Positions 18,491-28,551 of a DNA stretch of 64,000 nt are shown piece by piece. The notes beneath the pieces were generated by a model that was not told the DNA's origin, did no database searches, and saw only the letters and a list, made by a program, of their open reading frames with translations. Source of the stretch: Asparagopsis taxiformis (taxonomy: Eukaryota > Rhodophyta > Florideophyceae > Bonnemaisoniales > Bonnemaisoniaceae); NCBI GenBank assembly GCA_030407315.1, contig JALQPE010000723.1, forward strand, positions 1 through 64,000. Direction: 5' to 3'. The position numbers were made by a program, and so were the translations under genes. Position 1 is the stretch's first letter. Every line of letters begins with the position of its first letter.

Positions 18491-21400
18491 TTATCGTCGT
18501 ACTCGTGCTCGCGCAGAGAAAGCCGATTGCGTTTTCGGCGGTATACTCGACCGTTTAGTCGCTGCTGCTGAAGACTTACTCGATGTAGAAGCCCGAGTCA
18601 CTCGCCTATTCGGCACTGATCGAACTTTTGCAACGTTTTCGACGTTTGGTTCGATTTCACTCTCTGCATAGTTTGTCACCCTTCTGCGTCGCGATGTCGG
18701 CCTACTACTAACAACATCCTCATCATCAGCAAGCTCTGCAAATTCTGCTTCCATTGAGACGCGACCGTTGCTCCAATTGGCATCGTCAAAATTGACACCC
18801 CTCGCCCCTTCCGGATTTATGCCCGACGAGTTGTGCACTTGTTGTAGACCCAATAGCTGTCGTCTGCGTTCTCGCAGATGCGTAGACGAAATTACCAATT
18901 TACCAGCTGCGCCACCATTTTCCAATACCATATCTGTGTCCCGCTGCGTGTTTTCACATGCTTCATCGTTTTCATCAGCTACCATCTCTTCATCAGAAGG
19001 GGACCACAAAGAATTGTCCACGTCAACATTGAGGGAAAACATAACCTCATCTCCCATCACTCCATCGACGTCTTCGAGACCGCTTGCTTGACTGCTTGTA
19101 TTACCATCTTTCTCGGATTCATTCATACTTCCATTCGGATCTTGTTCTGAATTTCCAAGTTTAGGCCTTCCATTAAGCCACTTGTCTGATGAGAACAAGT
19201 GAAAGTTGTCAGGTTTGTCGTCTCTGCTGGAAAATACATTACCCATACTGAACATTGCATGCATGCTACCTACTTCATCTTCCCGAATTCGCCATTCCTC
19301 TTTGGTATTGTCAAGAATTGCACTACTGACTTGCGACTTTGTGATCGCAGTTTTGAAGACATAATGCTCAATCGTGTTCTCTACCACCAGCCTGATGATT
19401 TGGACTACGCGCTGTTGGCCTAGGCGGTATGCTCGATCTCCCGCCTGCAGATCAAGAGTTGGATTCCAGCATGGTTCAAAGATTAGCACGCGATCTGCAC
19501 CACAGATATTCAAACCGGTAGCTCCAGCCTTTTTGGAGATAAAAAATATAGAGCATGCCTTGTTTTCGTTAAAGCGGTCAACAGCGACTTGACGTCCTCC
19601 CTTGTTTACGCTGCCATCGATAACCTCAAAGACAAGCTTCGCATTCGTAGCCCATCGTTGCAGCATACTGCCAAGACGCAAGCTCTCATAGAAAATAATC
19701 GTCTTGTGGCGTTGAGCCCAAAATGCCAATAAAAGCTTGTAAGCAACGTTCAATTTGCATGAAACTTCTTCTTGTTGCTCAATCAGAACTTGTGGCTTGG
19801 ATTCCACCACGCTTCGATATTTCCCCAGATAGTAATTGAACAATTCTCGGCGACACTTTGCTTTCTCTGGGTCCGGTTCATTCTCCTCGGGCAGCAACAA
19901 AAGTGCGTGTGCAGCTATAGAGCGCGAAATATGTTGCAAGTATAAACAAATACAATTGGGACATTTCTCGCAAGGGCCTGTTTCTCTATGGTGCATCTTC
20001 CAAATAGGGGCATTCGCAAGGTTCTCCTTTGTAGCTGGATAGCGATGACAGCACTCCTTTGACGGTTCCTCACTTCCACAATCACACGCAGAGTTTGCAT
20101 CCCGAAGCAATTTAACATCATAACTTTCTTGAAAGCGCTGATACATATATCCTTGCAGTCCGCTCTTCTTCATTCTCATCAAGACACAATAGTCTGTCTT
20201 TCCAGGTAGTTGAGCTTCAATGACACTCTTCGGCCGTCTAACCATATGTTTCGCGAGAAGTTTCCGAAGAAGTTTGATGCGTTCAGTAGCCCTCTTGCGC
20301 ATGTAAACAGAAGCATCCTTTTTGGTGCCTTTGTTTATAATTTCGATGAAATCCTTTCTGAACGAACCCCAGTTTGGCCAGAGTGAAGGCGGGACAACAA
20401 GGCTCATCACGTTCCACAATTCCCCCAGTCTGTTCTGCACAGCAGTACCGGTAAGTCCGAACATGACGCGCTTTGGTAACGCGTTTAATGAGAGATATAT
20501 TCTGGTATTCTTATTCTTTGCGACATGAATCTCATCCATAATGACAATATCCCACTTCCAGTCTTGCTTAGGACCTACCACATGGCTGAAAAACGTCTTC
20601 CCATAATTTCCCAACGGATTATCACCCGTAATCAGTACATCCATATCCCCAGTTCTGAACGCGCGAGATATCCTGGCTTCATCGGCCTTTTCATACAACG
20701 TAACCTTGAAAGGTGTCCATTTCTGAAATTCCGATCTCCAATTTTCCCTGACAGACGTCGGTGCAACTACAAGAATTCTCGGCGGCTTCTCTTCGATCAT
20801 GGAGTCGCTGACGCGTTGATCACGATCCCAAATACCAAATGCTACACCGAGGAACACGATTGCTTGGACGGTCTTCCCGAGTCCCATGCTGTCGGCGAGC
20901 AGCCCACCGCGCCCTCTTTCAAACAGCCTATACAGAAACGTCACGCCGTCGCGCTGGTAGGGGCTGAGATGAGCAGAGATTGCTGCGGGAAGAATTCCCG
21001 CTGAGGATGCCCGTGGAGGATTACCTGTGGAACATACGTCTGATAAATGTAAATCCTGAAGCTCGGCATGATTTGCGTCCACAAATCTAAAGTGGGACGT
21101 TGATAGTTTCGGATAGTCCCCAGCGAGTGCTTGTCGACGTTTGGCAAGAAGTGAGTCGCGGGCTGCTTCGTCCTCATCCCAGCCTTCTATTCCTCTAGCA
21201 TCGACATGTACAATTTCTGCTCGAGGGGAAGTTGCAAGTGGGACTGAAGTTGGTGCCGGTGGAGGGGTCGGTGGTGGAAGTGTCGAGGCATCCGAAGAAC
21301 TGGAAGGAGATCTGGTAGTTGGTTGGGAGAGTGGCGGGACTAGTGTACGGGGAGGGGATGGTGGCGGTGTTGGAGGCTCAATGGTTGAAGCATCTGATGA

Positions 21401-21592
21401 CGCGCGAGGAGATGTTTCGGCAATGGGGATTGGTGCGGAATGAGGTTTGGGAATCGCGTTTGAGGTAGGTGACACTGGTACAATAGAGTGCGACGATGAG
21501 GAGGAGGAAGAAGAGGCTGAAGAGGATGCAGTTTCAGGAATGGGGCGCTGGCAGAGCGCGCGGAACAACTCGCGCTTCTCGGCGTCGTCCAT
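18491..21592 (-). CDS. SNF2-family ATPase, ERCC6L2/Rad26-like
   Basis: A 1033-residue DNA translocase candidate. Residues 1-125 are Ser/Pro-rich. The SNF2 core starts at about 208. Motif I is DSMGLGKT (234-241, with Ser where most relatives have Glu), motif Ia includes LVVAPTSVRENW, motif II is DEIH (353-356) and motif III is GLTGTAVQN (379-387). Lobe 2 has AGATGLNICGADRV and AGDRAYRLGQQR. Between the lobes, at about 503-550, is a Cys/His-rich insert (CDC, CCH, CEKCPNCIC) that may bind zinc. The tail is acidic then basic with RRRR, probably nuclear targeting. The overall layout is closest to ERCC6-like/ERCC6L2 repair proteins, though the precise subfamily needs a tree. The frame is intact. 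Confidence 0.85.
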   Translation of the reverse strand: MDDAEKRELFRALCQRPIPETASSSASSSSSSSSHSIVPVSPTSNAIPKPHSAPIPIAETSPRASSDASTIEPPTPPPSPPRTLVPPLSQPTTRSPSSSSDASTLPPPTPPPAPTSVPLATSPRAEIVHVDARGIEGWDEDEAARDSLLAKRRQALAGDYPKLSTSHFRFVDANHAELQDLHLSDVCSTGNPPRASSAGILPAAISAHLSPYQRDGVTFLYRLFERGRGGLLADSMGLGKTVQAIVFLGVAFGIWDRDQRVSDSMIEEKPPRILVVAPTSVRENWRSEFQKWTPFKVTLYEKADEARISRAFRTGDMDVLITGDNPLGNYGKTFFSHVVGPKQDWKWDIVIMDEIHVAKNKNTRIYLSLNALPKRVMFGLTGTAVQNRLGELWNVMSLVVPPSLWPNWGSFRKDFIEIINKGTKKDASVYMRKRATERIKLLRKLLAKHMVRRPKSVIEAQLPGKTDYCVLMRMKKSGLQGYMYQRFQESYDVKLLRDANSACDCGSEEPSKECCHRYPATKENLANAPIWKMHHRETGPCEKCPNCICLYLQHISRSIAAHALLLLPEENEPDPEKAKCRRELFNYYLGKYRSVVESKPQVLIEQQEEVSCKLNVAYKLLLAFWAQRHKTIIFYESLRLGSMLQRWATNAKLVFEVIDGSVNKGGRQVAVDRFNENKACSIFFISKKAGATGLNICGADRVLIFEPCWNPTLDLQAGDRAYRLGQQRVVQIIRLVVENTIEHYVFKTAITKSQVSSAILDNTKEEWRIREDEVGSMHAMFSMGNVFSSRDDKPDNFHLFSSDKWLNGRPKLGNSEQDPNGSMNESEKDGNTSSQASGLEDVDGVMGDEVMFSLNVDVDNSLWSPSDEEMVADENDEACENTQRDTDMVLENGGAAGKLVISSTHLRERRRQLLGLQQVHNSSGINPEGARGVNFDDANWSNGRVSMEAEFAELADDEDVVSSRPTSRRRRVTNYAESEIEPNVENVAKVRSVPNRRVTRASTSSKSSAAATKRSSIPPKTQSAFSARARVRR

Positions 21593-22026
21593 TGCGGCTT
21601 GGAGGTTCGTGCCGAGGATGCGTAGGTGTCAAGATAGGAGGTGAGATAAACTGCTGGGTATGATGTTTTGTCAGGCCAGACATGCTGGTCTGAAGGGTAC
21701 AGAAAAAGACAGCGAAAAGAGTTGTCACATGTATGTAACGGACTTTTGTTGGCCAATACAGTAGCTTTTTGGTAGCCAATGGAAACATGAGAGATGTCCA
21801 TTACGCCCGAAACATGTGATGCTCGTAAAGATGCCAAGCTCGATCCGCGCTCGCTATTGTATTGCCGAATACATACATACGTCACATTCGTCAACTCCAT
21901 CAACTAGATTCCGCCAAGCCAATTCACCTTGAAATCATTTGACTGCCCACCCACTAGCATTACCAGTACACTGTTCAGCCATCCGCCGAAACAATACTGT
22001 CTTGCATCAACCACCCCAACTGTACC
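21593..22026. other. Divergent intergenic region
   Basis: Shared upstream region of the SNF2 gene (minus) and the FSP1-like gene (plus). No gene is seen; minus-strand ORFs extending from the SNF2 side have no ATG and no domain. Confidence 0.4.
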
Positions 22027-22034
22027 TATATAAA
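22027..22034 (+). promoter_or_regulatory. TATA box of the FSP1-like gene
   Basis: TATATAAA, 59 bp before the start codon at 22093. Confidence 0.5.
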
Positions 22035-22092
22035 CCACACGCGCTCCAGCTTTTGCCACCCCATCAGCACCTAAGGCGCACCTTATTCCAAA

Positions 22093-23205
22093 ATGAACAT
22101 CCTAGTCATCGGCGGCGGCATTGCGGGCGTTTCAACAGCCATAACGCTCCAAAGATCTCTTAAGAAATCGCACCCTTCAGCACGCATATCAATTATTGAC
22201 CCCAAGCCGTACACCCCAGTCCGCTGGGCTGCCCTTCGTGCTCTTTTCAGCGATGCAATCCGAACAGCGCACATGTTCCCCTTCTCCTCTTTCCTCACCA
22301 AGAATGGTATATCGCACATTCAAGCCACCGTCGTTTCCCTGAGCCCCAGCGAAGTGGTACTCGACAATGACCAAACGCTTGCGTTCGACGTATGCCTCGT
22401 CGCGTCCGGTGCCACAAACAGCTTCTCGATTCTAGACGCGCCTCCATCCGAACTCGAGGAGCGTTCCAAGGAGCTTGCAGACCGTGGCAGAGACCTCTTG
22501 TGCAAGTCCTCTATTCTCATCGTGGGCGGCGGCGCAATTGGCGTAGAACTTGCCGGCGACATTTGCGGATATGCGTCCAGGGACTACATCCCAAAAGTTA
22601 CGCTTGTACATTCCGGCCCGCGTCTCGTGCCGGAAATGAGTGAGGCCGCGTCGTTAAAGCTAAAGATGCAGCTGGAAGCGCATGGTGTCCGTGTAGTACT
22701 TTCGGACCGTGCGATTGAAGAGGATGGGATCTGGAAACTTGAAAAGGCTGGTGAAGAACTTGAAGCCGAGGAAGTTGTCGTATGCACAGGACTTTCGTCG
22801 TGTAGTGAATTTGCGGCCGAGAGTTTGGGCGATGCTCTGGATGAAAATGGCTGGTTTAAGGTCGATGATAAATTCAGAGTCGAAGGAGGTGAGGGACGCG
22901 TGTTTGCTGTTGGCGATTGCACGAATTGTTTGGATAAGAAGACAGGCGCTTACGCGATAGCGAACAAAGACGTTGTCGCACATAACATGGCTCTTACAGT
23001 TGCTGCATTGTCCAGTGGAGCTGAGTTAGCCACGATTGAGCCAAAAATGAAGGGAAAGGTCAATGGACCGCCCATTTACCTGGTAACATCAGGTCCGACT
23101 TCAGGAGTGACGAGCACGCCGATCGGAGCAGTTACTTTTGGCTTGCCGTGGGTTAAAAATAGGACCATGTTCATTTTCCGTGCCAAGCAGGTAATGGGGT
23201 TGTGA
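22093..23205 (+). CDS. AIFM2/FSP1-like FAD-dependent NAD(P)H oxidoreductase
   Basis: A 370-residue member of the pyridine nucleotide-disulfide oxidoreductase family. The FAD-binding motif VIGGGIAGVSTA starts at residue 5 and the NAD(P)-binding motif ILIVGGGAIGVELAG lies near 140. RVFAVGDCTN near the C-terminal third is the second FAD contact. Size and order match AIFM2 (FSP1), which reduces quinones with NAD(P)H and protects membranes from lipid peroxidation, and related type II NADH dehydrogenase-like proteins. The redox CXXXXC pair of disulfide reductases is absent. There is no organelle presequence, since the FAD motif begins at residue 5. A hydrophobic, membrane-associating C terminus is plausible. 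The frame is intact. Confidence 0.85.
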   Translation: MNILVIGGGIAGVSTAITLQRSLKKSHPSARISIIDPKPYTPVRWAALRALFSDAIRTAHMFPFSSFLTKNGISHIQATVVSLSPSEVVLDNDQTLAFDVCLVASGATNSFSILDAPPSELEERSKELADRGRDLLCKSSILIVGGGAIGVELAGDICGYASRDYIPKVTLVHSGPRLVPEMSEAASLKLKMQLEAHGVRVVLSDRAIEEDGIWKLEKAGEELEAEEVVVCTGLSSCSEFAAESLGDALDENGWFKVDDKFRVEGGEGRVFAVGDCTNCLDKKTGAYAIANKDVVAHNMALTVAALSSGAELATIEPKMKGKVNGPPIYLVTSGPTSGVTSTPIGAVTFGLPWVKNRTMFIFRAKQVMGL

Positions 23206-23524
23206 GTGGGGTTTCGAAGGTCATGTATTTGTGTCATCCTTGTGTTTTATCTCGGCGTTTACTTCTAGTTGTTCCGCATCTTGAGATTGTTTTTTCGTTC
23301 CAGCCGCGCTGATAGTGCAACTCCCCATAAAAACAAGGTTGGATGTGATAGTTGCAGCCGAACTATAATCAAGTTTCGCGGTGCTCGAATGCTGAAGACA
23401 AGAATGCAGCTCGACCTTTGCGTATTATTTACTCAATCTACCTTTTAGTCATTTTTCGCGATTTGTACGTCGCCTGTGACCAAAGCGCTCATTGCAATAT
23501 TAGTAAACGAATATCTTGTTAATG
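23206..23524. other. Convergent intergenic region, nothing seen
   Basis: 3' regions of two convergent genes. No ORF, repeat or RNA-like structure was noticed. Confidence 0.4.
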
Positions 23525-24151
23525 CTATCGAACCTTGACAATAGTAATGTCCATAACCACGTCCGGCTTATACGGTATGTTAGGGTTTAGATAGAGATTT
23601 TTGAAACGCTGATACTCAGCAAAGCCCGGAGGAATCGGTTTGTCGTTCTTACTGACATAGCCAAGATTACTAGGTATAAGAACACGACGTTTGCCACCGA
23701 CACGCATGCCAACAACCGCTTCCTCCATACCGCGGACAACTTCTCCTTTCCCAACCGTGAACGATAGCGGCTCTCTATCGTACGAACTGTCAATCTTCCA
23801 ACCGTTACGTGCCCCAGTAGTACCAAGCGTATAGTGGACCGTCACGCGGGATGATTCAAGTACTTCAGTTGCTTCGCTAGATGGAGTTATGAAATCGTAG
23901 TATTGAAGTCCAGATGCTGTTGTAGTTACTTTTGAACCAGCGTCTGCATCGGCTACTCGCACCCCTGCTTGGGATGCCGACGGGAGAAGTAGGCTTGTTG
24001 CAAAACCGGCTAGGAGGTGAATTGCTTGTCTTCTGGTTGGGTGTGTCGAAGGTGTTTGCGAACACATTCGGGGAACAGAAGTTGAATTGGACGCATAGCG
24101 ATGAGAGTTTAATGGAACCGACGAAACGAAACAAGGATGGCGTTTAAACAT
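23525..24151 (-). CDS. Thylakoid-lumen FKBP-type peptidyl-prolyl isomerase
   Basis: A 208-residue protein from the ATG at 24151. Residues 1-36 are a transit peptide. Residues 37-62 are a lumen signal with twin arginine (TRRQAIHLLAGF) and a likely cleavage after SASQA, a Tat-pathway signature. The FKBP domain follows: SGLQYYDFI, SRVTVHYTLGT, FTVGKGEVVRGMEEAVVGMR and VGGKRRVLIPSNLGY. Lumenal FKBPs fold or assemble photosynthetic complexes. The insertion near KPIPPGFAEYQRF is typical of FKBP16/17-like plastid members. The in-frame sequence upstream of 24151 lacks an ATG. It diverges from ETF-beta. Confidence 0.9.
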   Translation of the reverse strand: MFKRHPCFVSSVPLNSHRYASNSTSVPRMCSQTPSTHPTRRQAIHLLAGFATSLLLPSASQAGVRVADADAGSKVTTTASGLQYYDFITPSSEATEVLESSRVTVHYTLGTTGARNGWKIDSSYDREPLSFTVGKGEVVRGMEEAVVGMRVGGKRRVLIPSNLGYVSKNDKPIPPGFAEYQRFKNLYLNPNIPYKPDVVMDITIVKVR

Positions 24152-24472
24152 GACTGCGGCGTAGAATGGCAGTTGACAAGTTGAAGCTGAATGAATTGCT
24201 AGGAATGAAGTATCGCAGCGCTTACATATCAATAGGGGAGATGATTCTAAATGTTAGCAACGCCCCGCGTGGACCAAGTCAAACAGTGGCAGTTACATCT
24301 CCACTACCTTGTGGGTAGATGGTGGACAGGGCCCTGGCGCAACCACACGTTTCAGTGAACCAAAAACAAAGAGAACAACAGACAGTCTGTCCCCAATTGA
24401 TCCATTTCAGATCGCGATTTACGGCGCGTCACGCATATCGATATTGCGCCGTCGGTGGCCAAATTTTTCCTT

Positions 24473-24478
24473 TATAAA
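24473..24478 (+). promoter_or_regulatory. TATA box of the ETF-beta gene
   Basis: TATAAA in TTTTTCCTTTATAAACC, 150 bp before the start codon at 24629. Confidence 0.4.
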
Positions 24479-24628
24479 CCACGTAGATTGCCCTCGTCCC
24501 CCCCTGTGCACTGTTTCAGAGCAGCATCATTAGCAGCTCCACATCGCCTTATGGCAAGGATCCCATCGACAGATTCTGTGACGTAGCACTTCAAACTTGG
24601 GCAACCAGGTTACCCTTTGCAGTTCAGA

Positions 24629-25639
24629 ATGTCCTCTCGCAAGATCCTTGTCGGCGTCAAGCGCGTCGTGGACTATGCAGTCAAGGTGCGAGTGAAACCA
24701 GATGGCACAGGAGTTGACACGAGCAATGTCAAGATGTCCATGAATCCTTTCTGTGAAATAGCAGTTGAGGAAGCTCTTCGAATGCGTGAGCAGAAGCACG
24801 CATCCGAGATCGTCGCAGTGACGATCGGGCCTAAGAAAGCGGCAGAGACGGTTCGTGTCGCTCTATCAATGGGTGTCAACCGCGCCATTCACGTGGCCAT
24901 TCCAGAGGACCATCCTGGAGTTGAACCACTGGCTGCCGCCAACATTTTGAAGTCCATCGTGGAGAAGGAGCAGCCCGATATGGTTGTCTTAGGAAAGCAG
25001 TCTATTGATGGCGATAATAACCAGACTGGACAAATGCTAGCTGGAATGCTCGATTGGCCACAGGTATGTTCATTTCATTTGTTGCCTTGTTATCCACTTC
25101 GTTCCAGGAAGGAAGAGATCTATCCACCAATCACGACGGTCTTATGATAGTGCCGATCTAAACCCTCGAGCCAAAACCATGATTCTACTGGATTCGGTAA
25201 ATCCGATGTCAGACCTTGGAACTTGACTGAGATAATTTCCCCGTATCCGCGCATACTAACTGCTTTTGTCTATGTGATGTGTCTTCATCCTCAACAGGGA
25301 ACGTTCGCGAGTAAAGTGGAATTTGGCAGTCCAGACAGTCAGACAGTCAAAGTAACGAGGGAAGTTGATGGTGGGTTGGAGACGTTGGAGTTGGACCTTC
25401 CTCTGGTAGTCACATGTGATCTTCGATTGAATGATCCAAGATTTGCTTCTCTGACCAACATCATGAAGGCTAGGAAAAAGAAGGTGGAAACCATCGACGT
25501 GGCTTCGCTCGGTATCGATATCTCACCAAGGGTGGAGGTACTTCACGTTACTGAACCGCCGAAGAGGCCTACCGGAATTGTTGTAGATAGCATTGACGAC
25601 TTGGTAGACAAACTTCGTAATGAAAGAAACGTACTGTAA
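24629..25639 (+). CDS. ETFB: Electron transfer flavoprotein beta subunit, one intron
   Basis: Beta subunit of the mitochondrial electron transfer flavoprotein, which carries electrons from acyl-CoA and other dehydrogenases to ETF-ubiquinone oxidoreductase. The two exons (24629-25063 and 25298-25639) give 258 residues, the usual family length. Signatures are ILVGVKRVVDYAVKVRVKPDG at the start, MNPFCEIAVEEALR, the AMP/FAD site region DMVVLGKQSIDGDNNQTGQM, LDWPQGTFASKV across the splice, and PLVVTCDLRLNDPR. As in other ETF-beta proteins there is no cleavable presequence. The next gene on the same strand begins 652 bp downstream. Confidence 0.95.
25064..25297 (+). other. Spliceosomal intron, 234 nt, with TACTAAC branch point
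   Basis: Donor GTATGT directly after CAG and acceptor CAACAG. A perfect TACTAAC lies at 25255-25261, 36 nt before the acceptor. Splicing joins the conserved WPQ and GTFASK. Confidence 0.95.
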
Positions 25640-26291
25640 TTATTATAGAGACATGTGGAGGTAACAAACACGTTTACAACGACCGTTCGTAGGTGTAAAC
25701 GGCATGATGTTGTCTTTGCTGAGACTGATGAAAACAACTATCTCGAGTCTATCCTGAGAGTTCCACACTTGCCGATGGTCACGTTTGTTTGGGCAAACGT
25801 TGAGCTGACAGAGAAATATTTGGTGCTGCATACAATCGAATTCACCATTGTCTACCACTTCACCCCTGTCTCAATATCTCCACCATCTTTGTTGTCATCC
25901 GTTTGGAATGTCGTTTAGATTAATATGCATCCCCCCTTTTTCTGATGCATGCTGAACTATCTGCACTTGAATTACTGGTGGAATGCAACCTTTGCACAGC
26001 CTCTGCTAACAATGGAAAATGTCGGCACAAACGAATTTAAAACTTCACTAGCAGTGAATTCTGTATGTTGCCGCTCTCATGTCCGACGTGCAGTGACTCT
26101 GCTGCATCTTCCGGTGATGCATTGACCAACTTTCATACATTCCTGGAACAATTTCCAGAATCTATATTCGACTTTCCTCGCATAGGACTAAAGCATTCCT
26201 CTCAAAGAGAGTGGAGGAGGAAAGATTACTCTTGAGATTATCCCATACATGCTGTTATCGCCGACTTTGATTCCGGATTTAAAGTTTCACA
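25640..26291. other. Intergenic, no gene seen
   Basis: An 87-codon plus-strand ORF and shorter ones lack any domain. AT-rich towards the right, where the promoter of the copine-like gene should lie. Confidence 0.4.
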
Positions 26292-27609
26292 ATGACTAGT
26301 GTTACAGATCAGAGCGTAAGACGAAATCCACTTTTATTTCTTCTTTGAATGAACACTCAATGCGCTAACTATCTCCCGCATATATTTCTGTCAACAGGTC
26401 ATTGATTTCTTTACAAGGGATCTGACGAGAGCAAGAAAGAAACAAAGCACGGAAGGGGAAGTCCCAGAGAGATTCAGACAAAGCTACTTTCGAATGAGTA
26501 TCGGCGGAGAAATGTGGGTATCTCCGAATCCCATTATTCTAAGCAAGTTGAGTGCCCGGGTCTACATGAAGAAACCAGGTGCCAAGGACTTTGAAGTTGT
26601 CATGACAACAGAAACAGTTCAAGGAGAATCGAATCCCAATTTTATCACGCGCCTTGACTTTGAGCCCTTGGACATGGAGAATTCGCAACGCTATGCCTCT
26701 GATACAATTGTTCGAATTGAAGGGTTACTCAACGAGAAACCGTTCTGCTCTGTTCTTTTCAAGTTGGCTGATCTCCTGTGGGAGCTGAAAATTGACGCAC
26801 CAATCCAAGCCACATCTACATTTTCCAGAGCGTTTAAGAGAAGTTTGGCCAAGGGAACTATTCATGTCGATTTGACGGATGCTCGAAAATCTCTTCAAGC
26901 TGTCGACTTCCATCAAGTGCATCTCACATTTCAAATAGCTCCCTGTCTCTGGAAGCTAATTCCGGAGAGGAAAATACTTCTTGCAGTATCTACTGGCGCT
27001 GCAAAGGGTCGATGGTCTCGTCTATTTTTGTCCGAGGTGCTTCGCAAGCCATTCAACAACCTGGCTAGCTGCACTTTTGACACAATCAAGCTTTACAGAG
27101 GTGACTTGACGTGCTACAATGCGGGGCACCCGATTCGTGTGGAGTTGTTCGGCTATCGCAGAGGTCATAATCGTCCTCTGGGATTCTGCCAGTTTTCTAT
27201 TGACAAACTAGCAAGTCAGGAGTTTCTGCCATGGACTAGAGTTACAAAATCGAATGTGTCTTTGGATATGAGGATTAGACAGTGGGTAACTGAAGTGGCG
27301 TTATCAAGGATTCAGTTTACTATTTCGGCACAGAGAAACAGAAGCTCTGGTTTTATGCGTCTTTCAAGCGTTGGTTCTGGAACATTCAAGAGCATCGAAG
27401 ATCGAATTTACGGCAGGATGACGCCTGGAATGCCGCGAGCGTCCGGCAGGTTGCTGGCCAATGGTGATGCGCGAACGGGACCTCAGTGTGACGCTGCATC
27501 GTCTGCAAGCGAAGAGAATATGAGGCGAGCTGGGTCGGAGCGATATGTCGTTCGATTCCCAGAGGATGATAGTGACATTTCTGAGCAAATGTATGAGCTG
27601 AAATTGTAA
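26292..27609 (+). CDS. Copine-like tandem C2 protein without vWA domain (1), one intron
   Basis: Exon 1 is only eight codons (26292-26315); exon 2 begins at 26398 and runs to 27609, giving about 411 residues. The first C2-like domain covers ISKLSARVYMKKPG to FKLADLLWEL. The second begins near HLTFQIAPCLWKL and includes the copine-type pattern GRWSRLFLSEVLRKPFNNL. Then come the strand with RVELFGYRRGHNRPLGFCQF and a final helix. This is the double-C2 half of a copine, with a Ser-rich tail in place of the vWA domain. The acidic loop residues that bind calcium are sparse. A second protein of the same plan is encoded at 58870-59970. A role in membrane signalling is inferred. Confidence 0.7.
26316..26397 (+). 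other. Spliceosomal intron, 82 nt
   Basis: Donor GTAAGA, acceptor GTCAACAG, with a GCTAAC branch-like motif near 26364. It places an ATG and seven codons in frame with exon 2, which is open but has no ATG until 26494. Confidence 0.7.
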
Positions 27610-27803
27610 GTGCTTGAGTGCTTCAATTCCACTACAAGGGAAGTGACTGTTGAATGATTGGAGGCGCTTGTTTTGAAAGGGTACTTTGCAAGGTAGAGAA
27701 TAGATAATTAGAGAATCTCATTTGACATTGCCACAAATCAGAGTATTGTGTGTTGTGTAAATGAATACGCCAATCACTTCAGCTACAGAGCCGACTGCAT
27801 CCT

Positions 27804-28551
27804 TTATTCGAGACAGTTAGCTGGTCGCATGGAATGCGATGGTAAACACACCTGCATGCCTGGGCGCATCTTATGAACTGGCAGGCAGAGTTCCAAACAC
27901 ATTATGATTCATAGTTCTTTAGTCATCAGAATGAAAGAGCATGGAACCAAAAGTTTCTCACCTTTGTTGTCCATAAATTTAGCAGCGTCAAGTGATTCGC
28001 CTGTGCGTTTGTACCCGATGCGCTCGTACCATTGAATAAGCTCTTTTCGCACATCGAGTACATCCATCGCCTAGTAAGATGAAATATGCTTCCAACACTG
28101 TCAATAACAATTTGGGGCTAGATGGTTAAGGTTAAAACTAGTGGCTGAACATTACACGTACCATCCGTTTGGCTCCTTTGGACCTGCAATAGTTTTCAGC
28201 AACTTGGAGTAGCTCGCGTCCATGCCCCTGACTTTGAATTTCAGGGGCTATGGCGAATGTTCCGAGGTAGCCAGCGGGATTATTCAAAGGGCCCATAACG
28301 GTCTCCGTAACAAGTCCCGTTTTGATGCAACCGACAGGCGCTCCGTTAGTTTGATCCTCGATGATGAACATTTCTAAATTCTGCAAATCGTTGCGCAAAC
28401 TATCTGTAGTAACTCGGAGTCCAGATACAATATCGGCCTCATTCGTCCAGTTTTCTCGGCTTCGGTAGCATCTGTTCACCAAATTGACTAGTGCAGCTTC
28501 TTCATGGGGGTTGTCGCGCTGTATCGGCCGCACATGCAAATTGCTTTTCAT
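27804..28551 (-). CDS. GNAT-family N-acetyltransferase, three exons
   Basis: The exons are 28162-28551, 27962-28070 and 27804-27877, giving 190 residues. Exon 1 holds NLHVRPIQRDN at the start, ENWTNEADIVSGLRVT, a central strand with PVGCIKTGLV, and AGYLGTFAIAPEIQSQGHGRELL, the acetyl-CoA loop (Q-x-x-G-x-G). Exon 2 supplies the typical end of such proteins (MDVLDVRKELIQWYERIGY, then KRTGE). Both splice sites keep phase. Exon 3 is less certain because its sequence (KMRPGMQVCLPSH) is not a recognised family ending. The substrate is unknown; relatives include small-molecule and protein acetyltransferases. The start is the ATG at 28551. Confidence 0.75.
27878..27961 (-). other. Intron 2 of the GNAT gene, 84 nt
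   Basis: Minus-strand donor GTGAGA after AAAG and acceptor CTGCCAG. Phase is conserved into a short last exon. Confidence 0.55.
28071..28161 (-). other. Intron 1 of the GNAT gene, 91 nt
   Basis: Minus-strand donor GTACGT directly after the ATG codon in AKRM, acceptor CTTACTAG. It joins GAKRM to AMDVLDVRKELIQW in frame, a conserved GNAT segment. Confidence 0.8.
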
